From NCBI GenBank assembly GCA_017464045.1, contig JAFUEG010000095.1:1-9541 (forward strand): 9,541 nucleotides of DNA, written 5' to 3'. Positions 1-8,465 of this stretch are shown here, in pieces. Below the pieces are notes generated by a model. The model saw only the letters and a list, made by a program, of their open reading frames with translations, did not search any database and was not told the origin of the DNA. The first letter of the stretch is position 1. Every line of letters starts with the position of its first letter. The position numbers and the translations under genes were made by a program. Source of the DNA: Lachnospiraceae bacterium (GTDB taxonomy: Bacteria; Bacillota_A; Clostridia; Lachnospirales; Lachnospiraceae).

Positions 1-3000
1 ATGTTTCCGTTTTCATCTTCCAAGCTGTAATGTGTCATGTATCCTATTGCATTGGCAACGGCATTCCATTTAATTCTGTACTTTCCTCTACTGCTATATG
101 TGTCAAGCCAGAATCTACCGGTTATAGGCAGTTTAACATTAGGATTATATGTCGAGCTATAAATAAACTCTTCAAATTTAGGATCCAACTCTTTAAATAC
201 ACCGACTCTTGTATTGTTATTCCATGATTTTCCACCCTCATCTATGGCAACATCATATAAATCATTATACGGACTCTTATCATCGAAGTAAGTATAATAT
301 TTCTTTTCAGAATCATAGTTCCACGGATCATTATCTTCCAATACAATGGAATAATCATCAGATTTTTCCTCTGTCACAAACAGTGGGAAAAGACTGATCT
401 TTTCGCCGTTTTCCTTTTTGGTAAGTTCTGTTTTATATGCAGTTATAAAATTAAGATAGTATGAGTCAGCAGAATCATAAGGGATAAGCATAGCCTCGTC
501 ACTATCCTTTTCAGTCCATCTGAAACCGCTAAAATTAATACATGTTCTCCTTGCTTGAGCGCACTTGAAATAAAACTCTACCTTAACAACCTTTTTATTG
601 CAAGACTCCGGAACCTCAACTCCTATATAGGTATGACGTTCTGTCAATTCTTCCTTGGTTATGGTTTTTGGTTCAGCATCGGTACCATCATAATATACAT
701 TACCATCCTCATCAGTAAACACTGCATAATAATAGTAAGGATATTGATTATTATTAGACTTCGGCTTACCATCACTTGTATCATTTATCAAATAGAGTTT
801 TTCAAGTCCTTTTGCATTAGGACCATATTCAATATCAAATTGAGCCTTTATATAAACATCAGCTGTACCCGGCTCTATAAACCAACGTCCCACATCACTG
901 CTACTTTCAAACTGAGTATAATCATTCAGGATAATATTATCGCTTGCAATAGTTGCATTATTATTATCTGTATGACGGAAAGTATATCCATCTTTATACA
1001 ATTTGAAATTCATACATGTATCAGTCTTTATAATGTTATTTTCATTTAAAACATCACAATATGAAACGGTATCCTTATTTGCGACAGGAACATAGGCAAA
1101 TCCAAAGAACTTGCTCTCATTAATGCTATTACCGTTCTGGTCTGTATTTTTAGTATGAAGTACCGCTTTCTTAACAGTCTTGCCGGCATACTCGCCAAAT
1201 TCAATCTTTATGAGTCCTTCTTCAATATTATTGTAATTACTTAATCGTATAAGTTCATCTCCATTATCAAATCTCTTTAACTCATTACCGGATTCATCAT
1301 AGAGAATGCATTCATACGAATAATATCTGTATGTTGATGTATTAGTATCATTATCCCTAAGATATATAAGCAATGAATCCATACCCTGTGATTCGTCTGT
1401 ATATTCAAAATCAAAGCTTATATTTGTTTCTTGATTTCCGGCATAAGTATAACGATTTGTAAGCTTAGGCTCACTAAAAGGAACTGATATTGTATTATCA
1501 GCCTCGTTTCTTATAAGTCTGCCTGATGAAAGTGACGCATATACACCATATTCTTTCTTACTTTCAGTCGGATTCTTTGTAATATAGTAATTATTTCTAA
1601 CAGCACTGCTGTTATTATGAAGATTTGAGAACGGAACAAACACATTAGAGTAAGTTGGATTTCTTGAAGCAACATCCGTTCCACTTGCATCAAAGCAATC
1701 TTTAGCATTTACATTATTATAAGAAAATGCATAAATCTTGCCATTTGCATAATTTCTGCAATTTGTATAAGAGCCACCGTTAAATGCAAAACCACACGAC
1801 TGTTCAAGTTCATTTCCGGCATCAGGTTCAATCTCATTATCCTCATCATCTGCATAGTGAATTCTCTTATCATTTTGAGCAAGTCTTCCTATAACTCCGG
1901 TGTTTACACAATCAATAAATCTAAGTGAAGCTCCGGTGTTGCCTGTGAAACCAACGTTTGTTATATATCCGGTACCTCTATTGGTTTGTGATACTATGTT
2001 TCCATGATTGTAACAACTCATAAATACAATATCTGAAGTTATATGCATAGCATACTGTATATAACCGGCTGGTGCGTTGTCCTGTCCCGTATTAAGACCT
2101 CTTACTTCTCCGTAATTAATACAATGATCAAATCTAATTCCGCTGTATGCAAGAAGTCCTACCATTCCTCCTGCTCTCTGGAAGCTTAATATATCTCCGT
2201 GATTTGTAGCATTGGATATAGTAAGATCAATTACCTCTCTCTGATTTATAAAACCGGCAATTCCGCCAACACAAGGATTCGTCTTATATATACAGGTTAC
2301 ATCAGCATAGTTATCAACATAATTAATATTGTTGGATGAACTGTATATTCCGACAATTCCACCATTACCTCTATCATTATCCGAGCCTCTGGCTTTTATA
2401 TCCCAGTTATCTCCGGTAGAAATATGCTTTCCTTTTTCTTCAGAGCCTTCTATTACAGAACCCTGATATGAATATCCGACTATACCTCCTGAGACACATG
2501 TAAAAGCATATATTCTTACAGCATCTGTATCAAAATCATGTTTATCTTTTAACGACTTAGCCATTTCATGATTATCACAGTCTCTTACTCTTCCATAATT
2601 GGTTCCCGCCATTCCGCCTATATGTGCATAAGACTGTTTGTCATAAGCCTCAGTTATTATTTCAACGCCGTAATTCTTACCGTTTGCAGTCACTCCGGCA
2701 TTTCTGCTTTCCGTTTTTATATCAGTTGTTAGATTACCGTTCTCATCCTCCTGTTTTCCTGCATAAATCTTGGTAACTCTACTCTGATTTACACCACCAT
2801 TACCATCTGTAGCTACACCATTGCCATCATTTCTCACTCCAAGATAACAGTTCTCTATATCTCCGCCATATCCGTTATTGCCCGCTATACCACCAATTCT
2901 GGCTATACCCGCACCTGAACCTTCAGCAAACACTTCACCATCAAAAGTACAATATGATATGACAGAGGTATATGATTTTTCATCATATTCACTATATCCT

Positions 3001-6000
3001 TTTGCTTTAGCATCAGAAGTATTAAGATATCCGTTGATACCTGCTATACCGCCGTAACCAACTGTATCTCCGCCAAGATTACCAATAACATTTCCTACGA
3101 TACTTATATTAGAAATTTTATTATAATTTACACCGGCAACTCCACCCATAGAAGCTACAGTAGCAGAATTTGGCATAAATCCTACTTCAACATCTATAAT
3201 TGTTTTTGGCAGTGAAGCGGAAATTTCATCATCTGAAAGTTCAGCTTCCGAAAGCTCAGTGCCTGAAATCACACCTTTGTTTGTTCCGGCAACTCCGCCT
3301 ACAAAACTGTAGTTTGTATAAGTTTTTGCTGTACAATTATCTATAGTCTTTTCATCAGCTGATGATGCAGAAAAACTTATTGTTCCCTTTTCATCATTTA
3401 TACCGGTAACCACGCCTATACTGCTCACACCGCTTGTAGTGTAATTATATACATTTACATTTTTTAAATTAACATACTTGATAGTACCGTTATTTGTTGC
3501 TGAAATACCACCAACCGCATCTTTAGAAGCAAAATCAAGCTTTCCATTTTTATCTTCCGGTTCAACTTTGCAATAAGATATCAAAGCACCTTCTTTGTTT
3601 ACTGCGCTAATACCTCCACACATACCTGAAGCCGCTTTAATTTCAGCATAATTATTACACTTTGTTATTGTACTGCTGTTAGATGACGTTATTCCTCCGG
3701 CGTTTCCGGCATTTGATGCAGTAACTATTTCATGATTATCACAAAAAGCTATTGTGTTTCCTGAGGAATTATCGCCAATTATACCTCCCGCTATTCCTTT
3801 TGATGCAGTTACAACAGCATAATTTGAAAATCCGGCAATTATATTTTCCGTATTATCACTCGTGTTTCTGCCTATAACTCCACCTGCTGATGTAATGCCC
3901 GTAATATTACCGGTTATTTTTATTGCCTTGTCATCATATGCAGATTTTTCTGCAGTCAGGTCAATAGAATCTATTATTTTTCCATTAATTACTATTCCAT
4001 CGCCATCATTAACAGCCGCAACAGCTCCAGCATAATTACCCTTTGAAGATATATCAACATTTATATCATCATTTATAATAATAGTTCCTGCATTATATGC
4101 AGCAACACCGCCTGTAGTTCCGTCAACTACTATTTCTCCATTATCGGCATCTATTATATTTTTTCCAGACACAAGAAGTGTAAGTTTATTAATTTTAACA
4201 CCGGATATAGTACCGAAATTCTCAGCAGTAATACCGGATACAACATTTTGTCCGCTGACTGTGATGTTTTCAGCATTACAATTCTTTATATTACCGAGTT
4301 TTTTATTAAGTCCGCAAATTCCACCGACATATTCATCCATACTTGATCCGAAGGAATTTGCCTCACAATTTATTATAGTTCCTTCATTTACTTCCGCTAA
4401 TCCGCCGGTATATGTTCCCAATGTAGTTACTGTACCCGAAGATGCATTTGAGCAATTATCTATAGTCATATTGTGACTGACTTTACCAACAATACCTCCC
4501 GCATATGAATAAGTGAAAGTAATGTCCCTTCCGGCATAATCATTATTTCTGCCATTCTGTTCATTATAATATTCTATAGCCGCATCTGCTATTATAGGAG
4601 TTGTATTTTCAACATCCTTTACATTAACATAAGTATTATCATCATTGTAACCAAAGACGCCGCCTATATATATGTCAGCTTCAATTCTTCCAAGCGAATT
4701 CTTTGTTGTCTTATTATCCGTACCGCTTATATACATTGTCGCATCAGACTTTTTAACATTTTCGAAAGTTAAGTTATTATCGTTTAATATATCAACCTTT
4801 TTTACCAACTTTTGATTGTCGGATAAAGCACTTGCGTCGGATATTTTAAATGCATCAACAATTCTTTGCTGTATCACATAAGATACTTCAAAATCATCTT
4901 CGTTGTTATAAACAAGTGAAGGTGTATCGGTTATCATGTTATAACCTACAAAGCCACCAACAAAAGCCTTGCCATATATAGTTCCAAGGAAATTATCTGT
5001 CTTAAATACGGTCGGAATATAAGGATTATTATCCGAATCCTTAGGTAATTCCACACCGAAGGTATTGATAATATTACCACCTACACTTCCCCCGACAAAA
5101 TATTCACCGATAACTTCATTTGGCTTTGATACAATTGTCCTTGCTTTGCCATTATCATCAGTCAAAAGTCTTATTGATGAATTAAAGCCTGCATATCCAC
5201 CTACAAATGCGCTATCTTCTTCATCACCGAGAATATATCCGCCTGCAAGTTCATAATCTTCAACTATTGCATCTACATCATTATAACCGACTATACCGCC
5301 TACATAGTTCTTACCGGATATATAACATACAGCAGAAATTTTACGATCATCCTCAGCCTTATTTCCGCTGCTGATTATAATATTACCTTTTACATCAAGT
5401 TCTCTCTTGGTATTTCCTATTACACCATTATTGTAACCTGCTATACCACCCGTATAATCGCCAGATGAATACGTAGACTGAAAGAATCCGTCAACATTTG
5501 CGCTTTCAACTTCACTGTTACAATTAAATATCCAGCCACTGTTATAACCGGATATACCTCCGGCATACCTGCCTGTTGCAAAAATTATTCCTTTGTTAAC
5601 CCAGTTTTCTATCTTATTGTCAATATTTCTGTCAATATCCGGAATAACAATTATATCTGTTGCTTCAAGAATCTCGTTGGTATATTTACCCGTCGGATTA
5701 TAGTTAACGGCATTTGCAGCTTCCGCAAGCTTATCACTGTTAACATCAGCATTACATCCTGTTATACCACCTACATATTCGTTACCGACAACATTTGCTT
5801 CGTTTACTCCGCTTATATTGTCATCGCCGCCTTTTATGCCGCTTGTAGGTCCCTGATTAAATCCAACTATACCTCCAACATACTGATATCCAAAGACATA
5901 TCCCTGTTTACCTTTATCTGCCTTTGTAGTACAGCTTTGGATAGTACTGTAATAATTGTATCCAACGATTCCTCCTACATACACACCATTAAGTTTTGTA

Positions 6001-8426
6001 GAAAGAACATTTGCCGCATTATCTATACTGTCATCCAAAAGAGTTGCCAAATCACTGTCAGAATAAACCGGCGAACTTACACAATTTCTAATAGTTATGA
6101 GTTCCTGAACATCCTCATCGTCATGATTGTTTGCATAAACATTAGCAGTATAACCGGTTATACCACCTATATACTTTGCATCAGTAGGAGTAGTATTTGA
6201 TTTTACTGTTACTATGCCTTCTTCATCAACTTCACTATTTGATGCAAGAACCGCACCTTTATTTACACACTCATCAACAATAATCTTTATTGCCTTTGTC
6301 TTCGACGTTCTTACTTCACCTATAATACCACCAACATACTTTTCTCCGGTAACCTTGGCATTATTGATTAATTCAGATAAAACAACATCTTCAAATTCCG
6401 AACTTGAAGTTTCTCCTTCACTTACACCCTGTAAATATCCTACTATTCCTCCAACATGTTCTTTTCCGAGTATTACACTTGCATCAGAAGTATTTATTCC
6501 GGAATTAAGAACGGTTAATTTATTAAGAACACCTGTCTTATCACCATTTGCCAAGACTCCTGCCACATTGACACCACAAAAAGCACCAACTTTATCGCTG
6601 CTGCTGGTAACCTTGATGTTGTCAAGCTTTGCGGTTTTAATTAAACCGTAATTTTCATTAAACAAACCTACAGGTTTTTCTATGTTGTTAATTGTATTTT
6701 TATCATAACCATATAAGCCGCTTGTTACATTAAATTTTTCATTAATGTTAAGTCCGCTTACAACAAAGTCATTACCGATAAATTTATCATACATGCGAAG
6801 CTTTCCGAATGATGCAAAGCTTCTGTCAGTCATAATATTTATATTATTCTGTTTTTTATAATATTTTGAAAAATCCACGCCGGAAATATTAGATGCATAA
6901 TAATTTCCATCATCAACAAATCCCTTCCAGTCAATGTTTTTAATAAGAGCAAATGTGATATATGCAGTACCATTTTCTGTTTTTTTGTACTTATTAAGTT
7001 TTGCAGCAGACAAATCCTCAAGGTATCTTACATTGTAAAGGTGTCTGGCATTTTTTATCGTATAGTTAAAGTGATCAACCTCTCCAAGGTCATCCACTAT
7101 TTCTTCACCGACAGTCTCATTTGCAAAATAAACATAAGAAGAATTACTTTGCTTAACCGAAGTTGCCTTATATTTTGAACTATATCCCTGAACAGAACAG
7201 TAAATTTCTTCTGCATTCAAACCAAATCTATGGAAACTCAATGTATTGGCAAACTTAATATCATCATATTTTATAACACCTGATGTATCAAAAAGTTTGT
7301 CAAATTCTTCGTTATAAAGATTAGTAGTTGCCTTTGCATCTGCAGCGTCCAAAACAACCCTGACGTAGTTATCCTTATCAATATAAGCAAGTATATCGAG
7401 TTTTCCGAGTTCTTCTGAAGCTGCATTTCCGGACTCATCATAAGAATATCGTATTACTGAGCAAGGCACAGTTTCTCTGTTTTCATAATTTTTAAGAGGA
7501 TATGCTGAAGTGTCGATTTTTATATCAAGAATCTTCTTCTTTGTTTGATTATCATATACCGAAACATTATAAGTAAGCTCATTTGTTGCACTTGCATATT
7601 TACCCAACTTAAATGATAGATTTAAGGTCTCTTCGTTGTTAAGTGATATCTTTGCAATAGTTGGTTTATCATTTTTTGAAACTAGTGCTGCCGAAAGAGT
7701 ATCTACTCCATAGTATCCTACCATTCTGTCTTTTCTGTACGATTCATATCTGGTCGCAATATTTACAAGACCTCTCAAAGAATCATTTGTATTATTATAT
7801 TCAAAAGCCTCATAATCTGCATCGTTTTGAGATACGAACTTATCAGTATAAAATGCCGAAAAGACCTGACCATCCTCCAAAGAAAATTCTATACAAATGG
7901 TCTCATTTAAGATGCTTGTATCATACACATAACTTTCAAAAAGTTCAAAAACTATCGGAGCAGTAGGACTATCTGTTTCTTCTCCGGCAAGATACTTTTT
8001 ATAATCCCCTTTATTGCTCATTGCAAAGCAAAGGGTGCCTGCATTTTTTGAAACCCATACGCTATTATCCTGATTAAGTTCAGCAGTAAAACTCTTTCCC
8101 TCAGCATAGTATATAGAATTAAGATTGACCTTATTGCCATACGCCTCTATATATGCTCTATCCGAGAAATCCGAGAGTGTTCCATTGGAGCTGTATTCAG
8201 AAAGCTGATTTTGAGCCGCTAAGAACAAGGTCTCCGCATATTCGTTTTCTCTATTAAAATCCGCCCAATCCTGCCATGCAACAAGGCTCATGACAGATAC
8301 CGCAAGTAAGATTCCCAAAACAAGAAATGTAACAATCATTTCAACTAATGTGAAACCATTGTTATCTTTCAAAGGATTAATATTCATATTTTTTCTATCA
8401 TTTTTATGCTTAACGTTTTTTGTCAA
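1..8426 (-). CDS. Giant prepilin-leader surface protein with GLUG-type beta-helix repeats (partial, C-terminus beyond the window)
   Basis: One open frame of 2,808 codons runs from a TTG at 8426 past the left edge, with no stop or frameshift in the whole register. Residue numbers count from that TTG. The order is: basic leader (1-24), GF processing site and hydrophobic helix (25 to about 47), unique ectodomain (about 50-455), GLUG preamble (about 459-556), beta-helix of about 35 rungs (586 to about 2246), two copies of an unrecognised module (about 2334-2446 and 2524-2637), then a tail ending in a possible fibronectin-III start (WNAVANAIGY). The leader predicts processing by a prepilin peptidase and anchoring by the N-terminal helix, leaving the bulk outside the cell. 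GLUG repeats are known from bacterial surface and adhesin-like proteins, so adhesion or a surface fibre is the likely role, but this is inference. Any C-terminal wall anchor or stop lies outside the window. The gene has its own promoter and a perfect ribosome binding site. Standard callers may start it at the ATG at 8387, which would shorten the leader by 13 residues but leave the processing site intact. Confidence 0.92.
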   Translation of the reverse strand, partial: MTKNVKHKNDRKNMNINPLKDNNGFTLVEMIVTFLVLGILLAVSVMSLVAWQDWADFNRENEYAETLFLAAQNQLSEYSSNGTLSDFSDRAYIEAYGNKVNLNSIYYAEGKSFTAELNQDNSVWVSKNAGTLCFAMSNKGDYKKYLAGEETDSPTAPIVFELFESYVYDTSILNETICIEFSLEDGQVFSAFYTDKFVSQNDADYEAFEYNNTNDSLRGLVNIATRYESYRKDRMVGYYGVDTLSAALVSKNDKPTIAKISLNNEETLNLSFKLGKYASATNELTYNVSVYDNQTKKKILDIKIDTSAYPLKNYENRETVPCSVIRYSYDESGNAASEELGKLDILAYIDKDNYVRVVLDAADAKATTNLYNEEFDKLFDTSGVIKYDDIKFANTLSFHRFGLNAEEIYCSVQGYSSKYKATSVKQSNSSYVYFANETVGEEIVDDLGEVDHFNYTIKNARHLYNVRYLEDLSAAKLNKYKKTENGTAYITFALIKNIDWKGFVDDGNYYASNISGVDFSKYYKKQNNINIMTDRSFASFGKLRMYDKFIGNDFVVSGLNINEKFNVTSGLYGYDKNTINNIEKPVGLFNENYGLIKTAKLDNIKVTSSSDKVGAFCGVNVAGVLANGDKTGVLNKLTVLNSGINTSDASVILGKEHVGGIVGYLQGVSEGETSSSEFEDVVLSELINNAKVTGEKYVGGIIGEVRTSKTKAIKIIVDECVNKGAVLASNSEVDEEGIVTVKSNTTPTDAKYIGGITGYTANVYANNHDDEDVQELITIRNCVSSPVYSDSDLATLLDDSIDNAANVLSTKLNGVYVGGIVGYNYYSTIQSCTTKADKGKQGYVFGYQYVGGIVGFNQGPTSGIKGGDDNISGVNEANVVGNEYVGGITGCNADVNSDKLAEAANAVNYNPTGKYTNEILEATDIIVIPDIDRNIDNKIENWVNKGIIFATGRYAGGISGYNSGWIFNCNSEVESANVDGFFQSTYSSGDYTGGIAGYNNGVIGNTKRELDVKGNIIISSGNKAEDDRKISAVCYISGKNYVGGIVGYNDVDAIVEDYELAGGYILGDEEDSAFVGGYAGFNSSIRLLTDDNGKARTIVSKPNEVIGEYFVGGSVGGNIINTFGVELPKDSDNNPYIPTVFKTDNFLGTIYGKAFVGGFVGYNMITDTPSLVYNNEDDFEVSYVIQQRIVDAFKISDASALSDNQKLVKKVDILNDNNLTFENVKKSDATMYISGTDNKTTKNSLGRIEADIYIGGVFGYNDDNTYVNVKDVENTTPIIADAAIEYYNEQNGRNNDYAGRDITFTYSYAGGIVGKVSHNMTIDNCSNASSGTVTTLGTYTGGLAEVNEGTIINCEANSFGSSMDEYVGGICGLNKKLGNIKNCNAENITVSGQNVVSGITAENFGTISGVKINKLTLLVSGKNIIDADNGEIVVDGTTGGVAAYNAGTIIINDDINVDISSKGNYAGAVAAVNDGDGIVINGKIIDSIDLTAEKSAYDDKAIKITGNITGITSAGGVIGRNTSDNTENIIAGFSNYAVVTASKGIAGGIIGDNSSGNTIAFCDNHEIVTASNAGNAGGITSSNSSTITKCNNYAEIKAASGMCGGISAVNKEGALISYCKVEPEDKNGKLDFASKDAVGGISATNNGTIKYVNLKNVNVYNYTTSGVSSIGVVTGINDEKGTISFSASSADEKTIDNCTAKTYTNYSFVGGVAGTNKGVISGTELSEAELSDDEISASLPKTIIDVEVGFMPNSATVASMGGVAGVNYNKISNISIVGNVIGNLGGDTVGYGGIAGINGYLNTSDAKAKGYSEYDEKSYTSVISYCTFDGEVFAEGSGAGIARIGGIAGNNGYGGDIENCYLGVRNDGNGVATDGNGGVNQSRVTKIYAGKQEDENGNLTTDIKTESRNAGVTANGKNYGVEIITEAYDKQSYAHIGGMAGTNYGRVRDCDNHEMAKSLKDKHDFDTDAVRIYAFTCVSGGIVGYSYQGSVIEGSEEKGKHISTGDNWDIKARGSDNDRGNGGIVGIYSSSNNINYVDNYADVTCIYKTNPCVGGIAGFINQREVIDLTISNATNHGDILSFQRAGGMVGLLAYSGIRFDHCINYGEVRGLNTGQDNAPAGYIQYAMHITSDIVFMSCYNHGNIVSQTNRGTGYITNVGFTGNTGASLRFIDCVNTGVIGRLAQNDKRIHYADDEDNEIEPDAGNELEQSCGFAFNGGSYTNCRNYANGKIYAFSYNNVNAKDCFDASGTDVASRNPTYSNVFVPFSNLHNNSSAVRNNYYITKNPTESKKEYGVYASLSSGRLIRNEADNTISVPFSEPKLTNRYTYAGNQETNISFDFEYTDESQGMDSLLIYLRDNDTNTSTYRYYSYECILYDESGNELKRFDNGDELIRLSNYNNIEEGLIKIEFGEYAGKTVKKAVLHTKNTDQNGNSINESKFFGFAYVPVANKDTVSYCDVLNENNIIKTDTCMNFKLYKDGYTFRHTDNNNATIASDNIILNDYTQFESSSDVGRWFIEPGTADVYIKAQFDIEYGPNAKGLEKLYLINDTSDGKPKSNNNQYPYYYYAVFTDEDGNVYYDGTDAEPKTITKEELTERHTYIGVEVPESCNKKVVKVEFYFKCAQARRTCINFSGFRWTEKDSDEAMLIPYDSADSYYLNFITAYKTELTKKENGEKISLFPLFVTEEKSDDYSIVLEDNDPWNYDSEKKYYTYFDDKSPYNDLYDVAIDEGGKSWNNNTRVGVFKELDPKFEEFIYSSTYNPNVKLPITGRFWLDTYSSRGKYRIKWNAVANAIGYMTHYSLEDENGN
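3..110 (-). other. Possible start of a fibronectin-III-like domain, cut by the window edge
   Basis: The last visible codons read GKYRIKWNAVANAIGY, then MTHYSLEDENGN. The W-N-x-V-x-x-A-x-x-Y pattern is typical of the B-C strands of extracellular bacterial fibronectin-III repeats. Only about a third of such a domain is in the window, so the assignment is tentative. Confidence 0.35.
516..857 (-). repeat. C-terminal module, copy B
   Basis: This encodes residues of about 2524-2637. It runs from FDIEY through PYYYYAVFTDEDGNVYY to INFSGFRW. It matches copy A in landmark order, in the FD-[FI]-EY opening, the aromatic run before a D-E-x-G-N turn, and the closing GF, with the same 106-residue spacing. 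It is about 78 residues further along the chain than the end of copy A. The pair probably arose by an old duplication. Confidence 0.65.
1089..1427 (-). repeat. C-terminal module, copy A
   Basis: This encodes residues of about 2334-2446. It runs from FDFEY through YYSYECILYDESGNE to ESKFFGFAYV. From the first Phe of FDFEY to the last Phe of FFGF it spans 106 residues, exactly as in copy B. The alternating hydrophobic pattern suggests a beta sandwich, as in carbohydrate-binding or discoidin-like folds. I recognise no named family. Confidence 0.65.
1690..6671 (-). repeat. Array of about 35 GLUG-like beta-helix rungs in the giant protein
   Basis: The array opens with VGLFNENYGLIKTAKLDNI (from residue 586) and continues with units such as YVGGIVGYN, YVGGITGCN, YAGGISGYN, FVGGVAGTN, IGGIAGNN and AGGMVGLL. 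The common core is aromatic or Ile/Val, then G-G-I/V-x-G/A-x-N. Between cores the spacing is about 33-70 residues in the part nearest the N-terminus (GG codons at 6447, 6327, 6162, 5970, 5871, 5766, 5556, 5445) and only 27-35 in the middle (3879, 3783, 3693, 3612, 3507). Many units end in I-x-x-C-x-N. After about 2160 the GG core is lost, but the C-x-N rungs continue (1990-2020, 1905-1925, 1755-1775). The units differ widely in DNA sequence, so the array is old and not a recent tandem expansion. Such repeats fold as a parallel beta-helix on the cell surface. Confidence 0.85.
6757..7052 (-). other. Cap and preamble of the GLUG beta-helix
   Basis: NARHLYNVRYLE (residues 459-470) is followed by a segment ending in IKNIDWKGF and then by DKFIGNDFVVSGLNIN (547-562). 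This follows the familiar order seen before GLUG repeats in other surface proteins: a leading helix, a strand ending in a D-I-D-like motif, then G-x-F-x-G-x-x-x-x-I-x-G-L. It marks the N-terminal cap of the right-handed beta-helix and supports the GLUG assignment independently of the repeats. Confidence 0.65.
7050..8285 (-). other. Unique ectodomain of the giant protein (no recognised domain)
   Basis: This part encodes residues of about 48-459, after the membrane helix. It looks soluble and mixed alpha/beta, with segments such as CIEFSLEDGQVFSAFY that resemble strands of a small pilin-like beta sheet. I do not recognise a named domain. It may hold the globular head of a pseudopilin followed by linker sequence before the beta-helix begins. 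Confidence 0.5.
8286..8426 (-). other. Type IV prepilin-like (class III) signal and N-terminal helix
   Basis: The leader is 24 residues long, with many Lys and Asn and no hydrophobic core. It ends in DNNG24 and is followed by F25-TLVE29, then about 18 strongly hydrophobic residues (MIVTFLVLGILLAVSV), then WQDWADF. Gly at -1, Phe at +1 and Glu at +5 are the hallmarks of prepilin peptidase substrates. Cleavage is expected between codons 24 and 25 (between 8355 and 8354). The mature helix would pack into a pilus-like fibre or stay as a membrane anchor. Confidence 0.9.
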
Positions 8427-8431
8427 TGAAG

Positions 8432-8439
8432 TCACCTCC
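8432..8439 (-). promoter_or_regulatory. Strong ribosome binding site that fixes a TTG start
   Basis: GGAGGTGA on the minus strand is an almost full-length match to the anti-Shine-Dalgarno sequence. It ends five bases before TTG at 8426-8424. The first in-frame ATG, at 8387-8385, has only an A-rich stretch before it. An in-frame GTG at 8435-8433 lies inside the site itself and cannot be the start. TTG is therefore the preferred start. Confidence 0.85.
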
Positions 8440-8465
8440 AATGAAATCCGAACCTAGTTAGTAAT

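Noticed and set aside
555..1049. Plus-strand open frame of 164 codons
   Set aside because: It lies in the register exactly complementary to the giant gene and is rich in Ile, Tyr and Cys, as expected from reading Asp, Asn, Tyr and Ile codons backwards. It has no ribosome binding site or recognisable protein pattern. The other plus-strand frames at 30-397, 4261-4476, 5065-5256, 5937-6651 and 7661-7966 are likewise shadows.
1511..1708. Short minus-strand frame overlapping the giant gene
   Set aside because: It lies in a different frame from the giant gene and shows no motif or start signal. The same holds for 6839-7021.
1690..6671. Possible CRISPR or DNA-level tandem repeat array
   Set aside because: The repetition is at the protein level. 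The DNA of the units varies greatly, with no fixed repeat or spacer length.
8385..8387. ATG as the start of the giant gene
   Set aside because: No ribosome binding site precedes it, while the TTG upstream has a perfect one.
1..8426. Possible pseudogene or frameshift in the giant gene
   Set aside because: Reading the register at every codon found no stop, and the protein motifs stay in phase from leader to edge.
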